From an uncultured Blautia sp. (GTDB lineage Bacteria; Bacillota; Clostridia; Lachnospirales; Lachnospiraceae), in contig NZ_CANTKB010000018.1 in assembly GCF_947654165.1 (NCBI RefSeq), forward strand, positions 9,343 through 73,342: 64,000 bases of DNA. The letters are read 5' to 3'. The position numbers and the translations under genes are program-made. Below the pieces are notes generated by a model. That model had not been told where the DNA came from, did no database searches, and saw nothing but the letters and a program-made list of their open reading frames with translations. Positions 1-7,185 of the stretch are shown one piece after another (the stretch's first letter is position 1; the number at the start of each line of letters is the position of its first letter).

Positions 1-563
1 ATTCCTTTCTTCAGGAGGAAGAAATTGAGACAAGACCTTATCTGGGAAATCATTATCTCTTGGTTGGCTCCTCTTTGTGCGGCGGAAGAGCCTATGCCTT
101 GTTGGAGTCCTTTTTCCGTCAATACGGAGAAGCCATGGGAATCAAAAACATGGATCATTATGCTGTGATGGAGCAGCTTTTGGAAAACAACAGTCATACA
201 GGAGAGAAACTCAGGGTGGATACCAGGTTTGCCGGAACCAGAGCATATCCGGAAAGAAGAGGAAGCATTCAGAATATAGGAGTCGATAATTTCACACCGC
301 AGGTTTTGATCGAGGGAGTTCTAGAGGGGATGGCCGATGAATTATTCGCATTCTATCAGAAAATGGAAAAAGGAGAGACACAGGTAAGGACTAAAATAAT
401 CGGCTCCGGAAACGGAATTCGCAGAAACAGATATTTGCAGAAGATCATGAGCGAAAAATTTCTTATGGAACTGCAGGTATGTCAGCATACAGAAGAGGCG
501 GCATTAGGGGCAGCATTGTCTTGTTCCTATGAGAAAGAGAGGAATAGGGATGATTTATTTTGA
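1..563 (+). CDS. FGGY-family carbohydrate kinase, C-terminal part only
   Basis: The frame is open from the first bases (codons in phase with base 3), so the N-terminal half lies outside the window; about 187 residues are visible. The segment GSGNGIRRN (bases ~402-428) corresponds to the nucleotide-binding stretch of the second actin-like domain of FGGY kinases. SSLCGGRAYALLESFFRQ and HTEEAALGAAL also fit the C-terminal domain, closest to sedoheptulokinase-like members. By family it phosphorylates a sugar with ATP in the cytoplasm; the exact substrate cannot be read. Its last 14 bases overlap the next gene, so the two are probably co-transcribed. Confidence 0.8.
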   Translation, partial: SFLQEEEIETRPYLGNHYLLVGSSLCGGRAYALLESFFRQYGEAMGIKNMDHYAVMEQLLENNSHTGEKLRVDTRFAGTRAYPERRGSIQNIGVDNFTPQVLIEGVLEGMADELFAFYQKMEKGETQVRTKIIGSGNGIRRNRYLQKIMSEKFLMELQVCQHTEEAALGAALSCSYEKERNRDDLF

Positions 564-1677
564 TAATGCAGCAACAACGATGCAAAAGCCGAAACAGGTG
601 GTGGAAGCAGTGACCCGTGCCCTGTGTTCCATGGGAAATGCAGGACGTGGTGCTCACAATGCTTCCATGGATGCCTCCAGAATGCTTTTTGATACCAGAA
701 AGAAGCTGGCCATGCTGTTTGGAGGAACAAATCCGGCACAGATCGTTTTTACATCTAACTCTACCGAGAGCCTGAATCTGGCATTAAAAGGGCTGTTAAA
801 TCCGCAAGACCATGTGATTACCACTCAGCTTGAGCATAATTCTGTTCTTCGCCCGCTTTATGAACTGGAAAATACAGGGGTGGAACTGACCATCCTGAAA
901 AGTGATGAAAAGGGCAGGATTTGTTATGAAGATTTTGAGAAACAGATAAAAGAAAATACGAAAATGATCGTGTGTACCCATGGTTCGAATCTGACAGGAA
1001 ATCTGACAGACATCAAAAGAGTTGGGGAAATTGCCCACAGACATGGGGCTCTGTTTGTGGTGGACGCCTCTCAGACGGCAGGGGTCTTTCCTATCCGGGC
1101 AGAGGAGATGAAGATTGATGTACTGTGTTTTACTGGTCATAAGGGGCTTTTAGGACCTCAGGGGACAGGAGGCATGTATGTGAGAGAAGGGCTTGTCATA
1201 CGGCCGTTAAAGACAGGGGGAAGCGGTGTGCAGACCTACAGCCGTACCCATCCGTCCCAGATGCCCACAGCCCTGGAGGCAGGAACCTTAAACGCCCATG
1301 GACTGGCAGGGCTGAATGCGGCTCTGGATTATCTGAAAGAGACAGGACTGGATGTTATTCGGGAAAAAGAACAGGAACTTATGTGGTACTTTTACCAAAG
1401 GGTATCGGAAATACCGGGCATCACGGTTTACGGAGATTTCAGCAGCAGAAACCGATGCCCCATTGTTTCTTTAAATGTAAAGGAATATGATTCCGCAGAA
1501 GTCAGCGACTTTTTATATGCGGAATATGGGATTTCCACCAGACCGGGTGCACACTGTGCACCTTTGATGCATCAGGCTCTTGGGACGACAGACCGTGGGG
1601 CAGTCCGGTTTAGCTTTTCACATTACAATACCAGAGAAGAGGTGGATACGGCAGTGCTGGCCCTAAGGGAATTGTAA
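550..1677 (+). CDS. Class V aminotransferase, cysteine desulfurase-like
   Basis: 375 residues of a fold-type I PLP enzyme. Visible landmarks: the N-terminal YFDNAATT motif, His96 stacking on the PLP ring, Asp172, the Schiff-base lysine in TGHKGLLGPQG (Lys198), and the sulfur-accepting cysteine in RPGAHCAPLMH (Cys336). This pattern fits the family of cysteine desulfurase/selenocysteine lyase-like proteins common in Firmicutes, which release sulfur (or selenium) from cysteine. No iron-sulfur scaffold gene lies beside it, so the acceptor is unknown. The ATG at 550 is preferred over an in-frame ATG at 529 because it gives the conserved N terminus and has AGAGGA seven bases upstream. It overlaps the FGGY kinase gene by 14 bp. 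Confidence 0.88.
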   Translation: MIYFDNAATTMQKPKQVVEAVTRALCSMGNAGRGAHNASMDASRMLFDTRKKLAMLFGGTNPAQIVFTSNSTESLNLALKGLLNPQDHVITTQLEHNSVLRPLYELENTGVELTILKSDEKGRICYEDFEKQIKENTKMIVCTHGSNLTGNLTDIKRVGEIAHRHGALFVVDASQTAGVFPIRAEEMKIDVLCFTGHKGLLGPQGTGGMYVREGLVIRPLKTGGSGVQTYSRTHPSQMPTALEAGTLNAHGLAGLNAALDYLKETGLDVIREKEQELMWYFYQRVSEIPGITVYGDFSSRNRCPIVSLNVKEYDSAEVSDFLYAEYGISTRPGAHCAPLMHQALGTTDRGAVRFSFSHYNTREEVDTAVLALREL

Positions 1678-1683
1678 AAATAC

Positions 1684-1712
1684 TTGGATATTTCCGGTCT
1701 GTGTGGTAAAAT
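1684..1712 (+). promoter_or_regulatory. Sigma-A type promoter for lysC
   Basis: TTGGAT (1684-1689), 17-base spacer, TAAAAT (1707-1712), 54 bases ahead of the aspartokinase start. The 88-base gap is too short for a lysine riboswitch and shows no aptamer. Confidence 0.6.
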
Positions 1713-1765
1713 GACCAGAGAATCAAGAAACACAGAAATCAACAGAAAGGGACACAGAAAAATAT

Positions 1766-2977
1766 ATGCTTGCAGTTATGAAATTCGGCGGAAGTTCTGT
1801 GGCGGACCTGGATAAGATCCGGAATGTGGCAGAACAATGTATTAAAAAGTGGAGAGAAGGATACCAGGTAGTGGTGGTGCTCTCTGCCATGGGAAAAACA
1901 ACAGACCATCTTCTTAGTCAGGCAGCACGTATCAGCAGCATGCCTTCCAGAAGAGAGATGGATATGCTTCTTGCTACCGGAGAACAGGTCTCCGTATCTT
2001 TGATGGCAATGACCATGATTCAGATGGGAGTTACGGCAATTTCTCTCAATGCATGGCAGGTACCGATGTATACAACTTCTGCATATCAGAATGCAAAGTT
2101 AAAACGCATTGATACAGAAAGGATCCAAAAAGAGCTGGATTCCAATAAGATTGTGGTTGTCACAGGTTTTCAGGGTGTGAATAAATATGAGGATGTGACA
2201 ACGCTGGGAAGAGGCGGTTCAGATACTACAGCAGTGGCACTGGCGGCAGCTCTTCATGCAGATGTATGTGAGATTTATACAGATGTGGACGGGGTCTATA
2301 CAGCAGATCCAAGGATCGTGCCGGATGCCCGCAGGATGCCGGAAGTCACCTACGAGGAAATGCTGGAACTGGCATCCCTTGGAGCAAAAGTTCTGCATAA
2401 TCGTTGTGTGGAAATGGCAAGACGGTATAATGTAAAGCTTGTGGTCAAGTCAAGCATGACAGAAGGAGAAGGAACCATTGTAAAGGAGAGCACGAAAATG
2501 GAAAAAATGCTGATCAGCGGTGTAGCTACGGATAAAAATATAGCTAAGATTTCTGTGGCAGGAATGAAAAATGACCCGGAAAGTACCTTTAAATTATTGA
2601 ATCTCATGGCAGGAAATAATCTGAATATTGATGTTATGATCCAGTCTCTGGATAATGACGGAACCAAAACACTGACCTTTACGGTGGCAAGAGCAGATAT
2701 GCTGGTGACCATGAAACTGCTGGAAGAGCATAAGGATATTTTAGGAGAGGTACATATCACCTGTCAGGAGGATGTGGCAAAGGTATCTGTGGTAGGAGCC
2801 GGTGTCAGTGCTAATGCAGGGGTTGCTGCAAAAATGTTTGAAGCTTTATCAGAAGCAGGGATCAATACAGATATGATTACGACTTCTGAGATCCGCATCA
2901 CGGCAGTGGTAAGAGAGGATGAAGCAGAGATGGCTATGCGTGCAGTACACCAACGTTTTGCGGAAGAGTGGGTATAA
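1766..2977 (+). CDS. lysC: Aspartate kinase
   Basis: 403 residues. Catalyses ATP + L-aspartate to 4-phospho-L-aspartate, the first step toward lysine, threonine and methionine (and diaminopimelate for the cell wall), in the cytoplasm. The N-terminal KFGGSSV motif (residues 6-12), GRGGSDTTA (148-156) and YTDVDGVYTADPR (171-183) are the classic kinase-domain signatures. From about residue 260 two ACT domains follow, with the typical KISVAGMKNDPESTFKLLN and VSVVGAGVSANAGVAAKMF stretches, indicating allosteric feedback by an amino acid, probably lysine and/or threonine. Monofunctional (no homoserine dehydrogenase domain). It stands alone with its own promoter and a strong terminator. Confidence 0.95.
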   Translation: MLAVMKFGGSSVADLDKIRNVAEQCIKKWREGYQVVVVLSAMGKTTDHLLSQAARISSMPSRREMDMLLATGEQVSVSLMAMTMIQMGVTAISLNAWQVPMYTTSAYQNAKLKRIDTERIQKELDSNKIVVVTGFQGVNKYEDVTTLGRGGSDTTAVALAAALHADVCEIYTDVDGVYTADPRIVPDARRMPEVTYEEMLELASLGAKVLHNRCVEMARRYNVKLVVKSSMTEGEGTIVKESTKMEKMLISGVATDKNIAKISVAGMKNDPESTFKLLNLMAGNNLNIDVMIQSLDNDGTKTLTFTVARADMLVTMKLLEEHKDILGEVHITCQEDVAKVSVVGAGVSANAGVAAKMFEALSEAGINTDMITTSEIRITAVVREDEAEMAMRAVHQRFAEEWV

Positions 2978-2994
2978 GAGACAGGAAAAGAAGA

Positions 2995-3021
2995 CTGCGG
3001 TTCTGACCGCAGCCTTTTTTT
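2995..3021 (+). terminator. Intrinsic terminator after lysC
   Basis: Perfect 7-bp stem CTGCGGT/ACCGCAG with loop TCTG, followed by CC and seven T. Confidence 0.9.
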
Positions 3022-3040
3022 CCCTTTTTTGCGAAATTGC

Positions 3041-3069
3041 TTGACATCTTTTCTGTTTTCTCTTATACT
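3041..3069 (+). promoter_or_regulatory. Strong promoter for the sodium:solute symporter
   Basis: TTGACA (3041-3046), 17-base spacer, TATACT (3064-3069): 6/6 and 5/6 matches to consensus. A 7-bp inverted repeat lies just downstream of the expected start site. Confidence 0.75.
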
Positions 3070-3082
3070 TTAGGAAGTTAAA

Positions 3083-3098
3083 CTTTGCAAGTGCAAAG
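3083..3098. promoter_or_regulatory. Inverted repeat, candidate operator of the symporter gene
   Basis: CTTTGCA-AG-TGCAAAG, a perfect 7+7 repeat at about +7 to +22 relative to the predicted transcription start. The position suits repressor binding. No regulator gene is adjacent, so the binding protein is unknown. Confidence 0.45.
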
Positions 3099-3131
3099 CG
3101 TAGAAGTTTAAAGCACAGGAGGGAAAGAAAA

Positions 3132-4670
3132 ATGATGGTAAAGATTGGAATGTTGGTGGTGTTTTTTGCTGTAATGATCGGAATCGGAATTTATTGCAGA
3201 AAACAGGCAACAGATGTCAATGGTTTTGTTCTGGGAGGGCGTTCGGTAGGCCCGTGGCTCACCGCTTTTGCCTATGGAACCTCTTATTTTTCGGCAGTTA
3301 TCTTTGTCGGGTATGCAGGGCAGTTTGGATGGAGATTCGGAATTGCATCTACCTGGATCGGACTGGGAAATGCGTTTATCGGTTCATTGCTTGCATGGTC
3401 TATCCTTGGAAGGCGTACCCGTATCATGACACAACATCTGGATTCAGCAACCATGCCGGAGTTTTTCGGTGCAAGATTTGACAGCAGAGCATTGAAAATC
3501 GGAGCATCTATGATTACCTTCTTGTTTTTGATTCCTTATACGGCATCTCTGTACAACGGACTTTCCAGATTGTTCGGAATGGCATTTCACATTGATTACA
3601 CGGTATGCATTGTGCTGATGGCGGTACTTACAGGGATTTATGTGGTAGCAGGTGGATATATGGCTACTGCCTTTAACGATTTTATTCAGGGATTGGTTAT
3701 GCTTGCCGGGATTGTCCTGGTGATCGCAGCAGTGTTAAACAGCAAAGGTGGATTTATGGAAGCACTTGGCGGGCTTGCACAGATTCAGGATGAAACGGTA
3801 AGTACCACACCGGGAGTCTTCGCTTCCTTTTTCGGACCGGATCCTTTGGGACTGTTAGGCGTTGTGCTTTTGACTTCTCTTGGCACCTGGGGGCTGCCTC
3901 AGATGGTTCAGAAATTCTATGCCATTAAAAATGAATCTGCCATTAAAAAGGGAACCGTGATCTCCACTGTTTTTGCGATCGTGGTGGCAGGCGGATGTTA
4001 TTTCCTGGGAGGCTTCGGACGTTTATTCTCTGATCAGATCGATCTTGCGGCAGGGGGCTATGACAGTATCATTCCTGCCATGCTGTCCGGACTTTCTCCT
4101 CTGATGATCGCACTGGTGGTCATCCTGGTGTTGTCGGCATCGATGTCTACATTATCTTCCCTGGTTCTGGCATCCAGTTCTACTTTGACCATTGATTTTC
4201 TAAGAGAGAACGTGTTAAAGGATGCGGAGGATAAAACCCTGGTACGTGTTATGAGGGGGCTGATCGTGGTTTTCATTGGCATCTCCGTGGTGATTGCGGT
4301 TATCCAGTATAAAAGCTCGGTTACCTTTATCGCACAGTTGATGGGGATTTCCTGGGGGGCTTTGTCCGGTGCGTTTCTGGCACCGTTTCTCTATGGATTA
4401 TACTGGAAAAAGACAACAAAAGCTGCATGCTGGGTCTGCTTTGTATTTGGTTCCGGCATTATGATCTTGAACATGGCGGCCAAAGAGCTCTTTCCGGAGA
4501 TTCTGCAGTCACCGATCAACTGTGGTGCATTTGCCATGTTAGCAGGACTGGTGCTTGTTCCGGTGGTGAGCATGCTCACGAAGAAACCGGACGCAGAGCT
4601 GGTAGAAGATGCATTTGCATGTTATCATGTAACCGTACAGGCAGAACAGAAGATTACTCTGGGAAGTTGA
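3132..4670 (+). CDS. Sodium:solute symporter (SSS family)
   Basis: 512 residues, almost entirely hydrophobic with about 13 membrane segments, the size and pattern of the SSS family (PutP, PanF, SglT relatives). Family signs are the N-terminal VNGFVLGGRSVGPWLTAFAYG stretch, split by the first loop, and the conserved region around residue 165, VAGGYMATAFNDFIQGLVM. Imports a solute with Na+; the substrate cannot be decided from sequence. The next gene, a truncated amidohydrolase, starts 10 bases after its stop and was probably its operon partner, which hints at an amide or carboxylate substrate. RBS AGGAGGG precedes the ATG pair at 3132/3135. Confidence 0.88.
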   Translation: MMVKIGMLVVFFAVMIGIGIYCRKQATDVNGFVLGGRSVGPWLTAFAYGTSYFSAVIFVGYAGQFGWRFGIASTWIGLGNAFIGSLLAWSILGRRTRIMTQHLDSATMPEFFGARFDSRALKIGASMITFLFLIPYTASLYNGLSRLFGMAFHIDYTVCIVLMAVLTGIYVVAGGYMATAFNDFIQGLVMLAGIVLVIAAVLNSKGGFMEALGGLAQIQDETVSTTPGVFASFFGPDPLGLLGVVLLTSLGTWGLPQMVQKFYAIKNESAIKKGTVISTVFAIVVAGGCYFLGGFGRLFSDQIDLAAGGYDSIIPAMLSGLSPLMIALVVILVLSASMSTLSSLVLASSSTLTIDFLRENVLKDAEDKTLVRVMRGLIVVFIGISVVIAVIQYKSSVTFIAQLMGISWGALSGAFLAPFLYGLYWKKTTKAACWVCFVFGSGIMILNMAAKELFPEILQSPINCGAFAMLAGLVLVPVVSMLTKKPDAELVEDAFACYHVTVQAEQKITLGS

Positions 4671-4680
4671 GGTGAAGAAG

Positions 4681-4971
4681 ATGAGAAAAAAATATATTGA
4701 TTTTCATACACATACCTTTCCGGATCAGATTGCAGCCGCAGCCGTCAGTAAACTTGGCGGCTGCTTTGCCATTGAGAATCATACAGACGGAACAGCAGAG
4801 GGACTTTTAAATTCTATGAAGGATGGAAACATTGCACTTTCAGTGGTGCTTCCTGTGGTGACCAACCCGAAAAGCACGGTGAAGATGAATGATTATGCAG
4901 CCATCTCTAATGAAAAACTGGGAGAGAGGGAATATCTTTCATTTGCAGGCATGCATCCGGCTTTTGGATAA
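4681..4971 (+). pseudogene. Truncated amidohydrolase (N-terminal third)
   Basis: 96 codons starting at ATG 4681 (GAGGTG six bases upstream; a GTG at 4672 is possible). It opens with IDFHTHTFPD, the HxH metal-binding motif of amidohydrolase-2 family metal-dependent hydrolases, and runs with normal-looking sequence to FAGMHPAFG, then stops. Family members are usually about 260-300 residues, so the remaining metal ligands and the barrel are missing. A strong bidirectional terminator begins two bases after the stop, suggesting a deletion fused the 5' part of the gene to the terminator. It is unlikely to be an active enzyme by itself. Confidence 0.6.
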
Positions 4972-4973
4972 CT

Positions 4974-5024
4974 AAAAAATAGCTATACCAATTACGCAGA
5001 ATGTAAACGGTATAGCTATTTTTT
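4974..5024. terminator. Bidirectional intrinsic terminator
   Basis: AAAAAATAGCTATACC (4974-4989) pairs perfectly with GGTATAGCTATTTTTT (5009-5024), giving a 16-bp stem with A/T tracts on both sides. It serves the symporter operon (+) and the acyl-CoA ligase (-). Confidence 0.92.
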
Positions 5025-5029
5025 CAATG

Positions 5030-6685
5030 TTATGCCCGGATACCCAGGGTATCCGCTTCAATCTGAGAAGCCACCAGGCTTTCTCCGCAGTAGATTTTAC
5101 GCAGCTTTGGTTTTTCGATTTTTCCGGTTGGATTTCTCGGAATGTCTGCGAAGATGATTTTTTTCGGTCGTTTATAACGAGGCAGTTTTTTGCAGAATTC
5201 CTGGATATCTTCTTCTGTACAGATGTAATTATCTTTGGTCTCGATGACAGCCAGAGTGATCTCACCCAGTCGTTTATCAGGGAGTCCGATGACCGCCGCA
5301 TCCTTGATGGCAGGATGTGCACGGAGAAAATCTTCAATCTGAACAGGGTAGATATTTTCACCTCCGGAAATGATAACATCTTTCTTACGGTCTACCAGAT
5401 AGATAAAACCGTCAGCATCTTGTTCTGCCATATCACCTGTAAACAGCCATCCGTCTTTTAACACTTCTTTGGTAGCCTTTTCGTCACGGTAATAGCAGGT
5501 CATAACGCCGGGACCTTTCACACAGAGTTCGCCAACCTGACCCTGGGAAACCGTTTTTCCGGTTTCATCCACAATTTTTATCTCCCATCCATAGCCAGGA
5601 ACACCAATGGCACCTACTTTATGGATGTTTTCTACGCCGAGATGTACACATCCAGGTCCAATGGATTCACTGAGACCATAGTTGGTATCATACTGGTGAT
5701 GTGGGAAGATATGTTTCCAGCGGGCAATCAAGCTTGGGGGAACCGGTTGGGCACCAATGTGCATCAGCCTCCATTGGGATAACTGGTAATCTGTCAGTTT
5801 CAGCTTGCCGCTGTCAATGGAATCCAGGATATCCTGAGCCCATGGAACCAGAAGCCACACAATAGTACAATGCTCCTTAGATACTGCATCAAAAATAAAT
5901 TCTGGTTTCGTACCCTTTAAAAGCACAGCTTTTCCGCCTACCAGAAAGGAGCCGAACCAGTGCATTTTCGCACCGGTATGGTATAAAGGCGGAATGCAGA
6001 GGAAGACATCTTCATGAGTCTGTCCGTGATGGTTTTGTTCCACCTTTGCCGCATGCATCAGGCTGGTGTGATTATGCAGGATCGCCTTGGGAAAACCTGT
6101 GGTTCCCGAAGAAAAATAGATTACCGCATCATCTTCATCATCAATGGGGATGCAGGGGGAAGTGCTTGGATAATCAATGGTAAGGCTGGTATAGTCTTCT
6201 GCAAAGGTTGGACAATTGCTTCCAACATAAAAAAGAAGACGGTTTTTAATAATGGAATCTGCGATTTCTTCAATACGTCCGATAAATTCAGGACCGAAGA
6301 TCAGGACATCCAGTTCTGCCAGATTGGCACAGTATTCAATCTCATCGGCGGTATATCGGAAATTAAAGGGTACGGCCAGTGCACCTGTTTTCAGGATGCC
6401 GAAATAGATGGGCAGCCATTCCAGACAGTTCATCAGCAGAATCCCTACTTTATCTCCTTTTTTGATTCCCCGGTCCAGCAGCATATTGGCAAAGCGGTTT
6501 GCTTTTTCATTAAATACATTCCAGGTAATTTCTCTTCTGTAGTAGGAAGGAGAGCTGGGCTGTATCAGTTCATATTCCTTCCAGGTGATCCGGCGTGTTT
6601 CGGTCATTTCCGGATTGATTTCAACCAGACATGTTTCATTTCCGTAGAGGCGGCAGTTCCGCTCCAGTATATCTGTAATTGGCAT
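5030..6685 (-). CDS. AMP-forming acyl-CoA ligase (class I adenylate-forming enzyme)
   Basis: 551 residues. Activates a carboxylic acid to acyl-AMP and then acyl-CoA in the cytoplasm. The P-loop YFSSGTTGFPKAILHNH (about residue 190), YGLSES adenine-binding motif, the hinge GDMAEQDADGFIYLVDRKKD and the C-terminal PTGKIEK with the catalytic lysine are all present, so it looks intact. Length and layout fit medium/long-chain or aryl acid ligases (FadD-like). It is divergent from the yerC-iorAB-paaK genes, so an aromatic or branched acid made by that pathway is a plausible substrate; this is inference. Minus-strand start at 6685 with GGGG upstream. Confidence 0.88.
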   Translation of the reverse strand: MPITDILERNCRLYGNETCLVEINPEMTETRRITWKEYELIQPSSPSYYRREITWNVFNEKANRFANMLLDRGIKKGDKVGILLMNCLEWLPIYFGILKTGALAVPFNFRYTADEIEYCANLAELDVLIFGPEFIGRIEEIADSIIKNRLLFYVGSNCPTFAEDYTSLTIDYPSTSPCIPIDDEDDAVIYFSSGTTGFPKAILHNHTSLMHAAKVEQNHHGQTHEDVFLCIPPLYHTGAKMHWFGSFLVGGKAVLLKGTKPEFIFDAVSKEHCTIVWLLVPWAQDILDSIDSGKLKLTDYQLSQWRLMHIGAQPVPPSLIARWKHIFPHHQYDTNYGLSESIGPGCVHLGVENIHKVGAIGVPGYGWEIKIVDETGKTVSQGQVGELCVKGPGVMTCYYRDEKATKEVLKDGWLFTGDMAEQDADGFIYLVDRKKDVIISGGENIYPVQIEDFLRAHPAIKDAAVIGLPDKRLGEITLAVIETKDNYICTEEDIQEFCKKLPRYKRPKKIIFADIPRNPTGKIEKPKLRKIYCGESLVASQIEADTLGIRA

Positions 6686-6708
6686 AATTTTTTCCCCTTC
6701 TCAAATAC

Positions 6709-6726
6709 GAGAAAACACTTTTTCTC
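6709..6726. promoter_or_regulatory. Inverted repeat in the acyl-CoA ligase 5' leader
   Basis: GAGAAAA-CACT-TTTTCTC, perfect 7+7 repeat about 12-30 bases after the predicted start site of the minus-strand transcript. It could be an operator or a weak mRNA hairpin. Confidence 0.35.
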
Positions 6727-6744
6727 TTTTTGGTGCTAAAGTAA

Positions 6745-6773
6745 ATTATACGAGATTTTTTACAGGATGTCAA
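6745..6773 (-). promoter_or_regulatory. Consensus promoter for the acyl-CoA ligase
   Basis: On the minus strand TTGACA (6768-6773), 17-base spacer, TATAAT (6745-6750): a full match to the sigma-A consensus, implying strong basal expression unless repressed. Confidence 0.85.
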
Positions 6774-6796
6774 ACCTTAAATTTTAAATTCTTTAA

Positions 6797-6825
6797 TTGC
6801 TTAAAGAGCAAAAGTGTGATACAAT
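6797..6825 (+). promoter_or_regulatory. Promoter for the yerC-ior operon
   Basis: TTGCTT (6797-6802), 17-base spacer, TACAAT (6820-6825). It is back to back with the acyl-CoA ligase promoter (23 bases between the two -35 boxes), so one regulator could act on both. Confidence 0.6.
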
Positions 6826-6873
6826 AAAAAACAGGTTTAGAAATGAATGACAGGAACAGAAAGGAAGATTCAG

Positions 6874-7185
6874 ATGGCAAAAGGAAAAGACAGTGACTAT
6901 TGTGTGGAGATGTATAAGAGCATCCTGCAGTTGGAAGATCTGGAGCAGTGCCGGCGTTTTTTTCAGGATCTGTGCAGCATGACTGAGTTAGCGGCTATGG
7001 AACAGCGCTATACGGTGGCAAAAATGCTGTATGAGGGAAGAGTATATACGGAAATCGGAAATGAGACCCGAGCAAGCAGTGCAACCATCAGCAGGGTTAA
7101 CCGCATGCTGAATTACGGAGAGAATGCATTACGGGAGATTTTTGATAAAGAAAAGAAAGAAGAAAGGACGGAAGAGGAAAAATGA
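6874..7185 (+). CDS. YerC/YecD-type TrpR-related regulator
   Basis: About 103 residues. The central part, with TELAAMEQRYTVAKML, VYTEIGNETRASSATISRV and NRMLNYG, is the helix-turn-helix core of the TrpR-like YerC/YecD family; E. coli TrpR binds tryptophan and DNA through this fold. ATG 6874 has AAAGGAAG seven bases upstream and gives the usual family length; an upstream ATG at 6847 lacks a good RBS. The last bases overlap the iorA start (ATGA), so the protein is translated together with an enzyme of aromatic amino acid breakdown. A role as aromatic amino acid-responsive regulator of this operon is inference. Confidence 0.82.
   Translation: MAKGKDSDYCVEMYKSILQLEDLEQCRRFFQDLCSMTELAAMEQRYTVAKMLYEGRVYTEIGNETRASSATISRVNRMLNYGENALREIFDKEKKEERTEEEK

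Noticed and set aside
1678..1765. Lysine riboswitch ahead of aspartokinase
   Set aside because: 88 bases are too few for the aptamer and no conserved core is visible.
6014..6739. 241-codon plus-strand open frame
   Set aside because: Antisense to the intact acyl-CoA ligase gene and its promoter.
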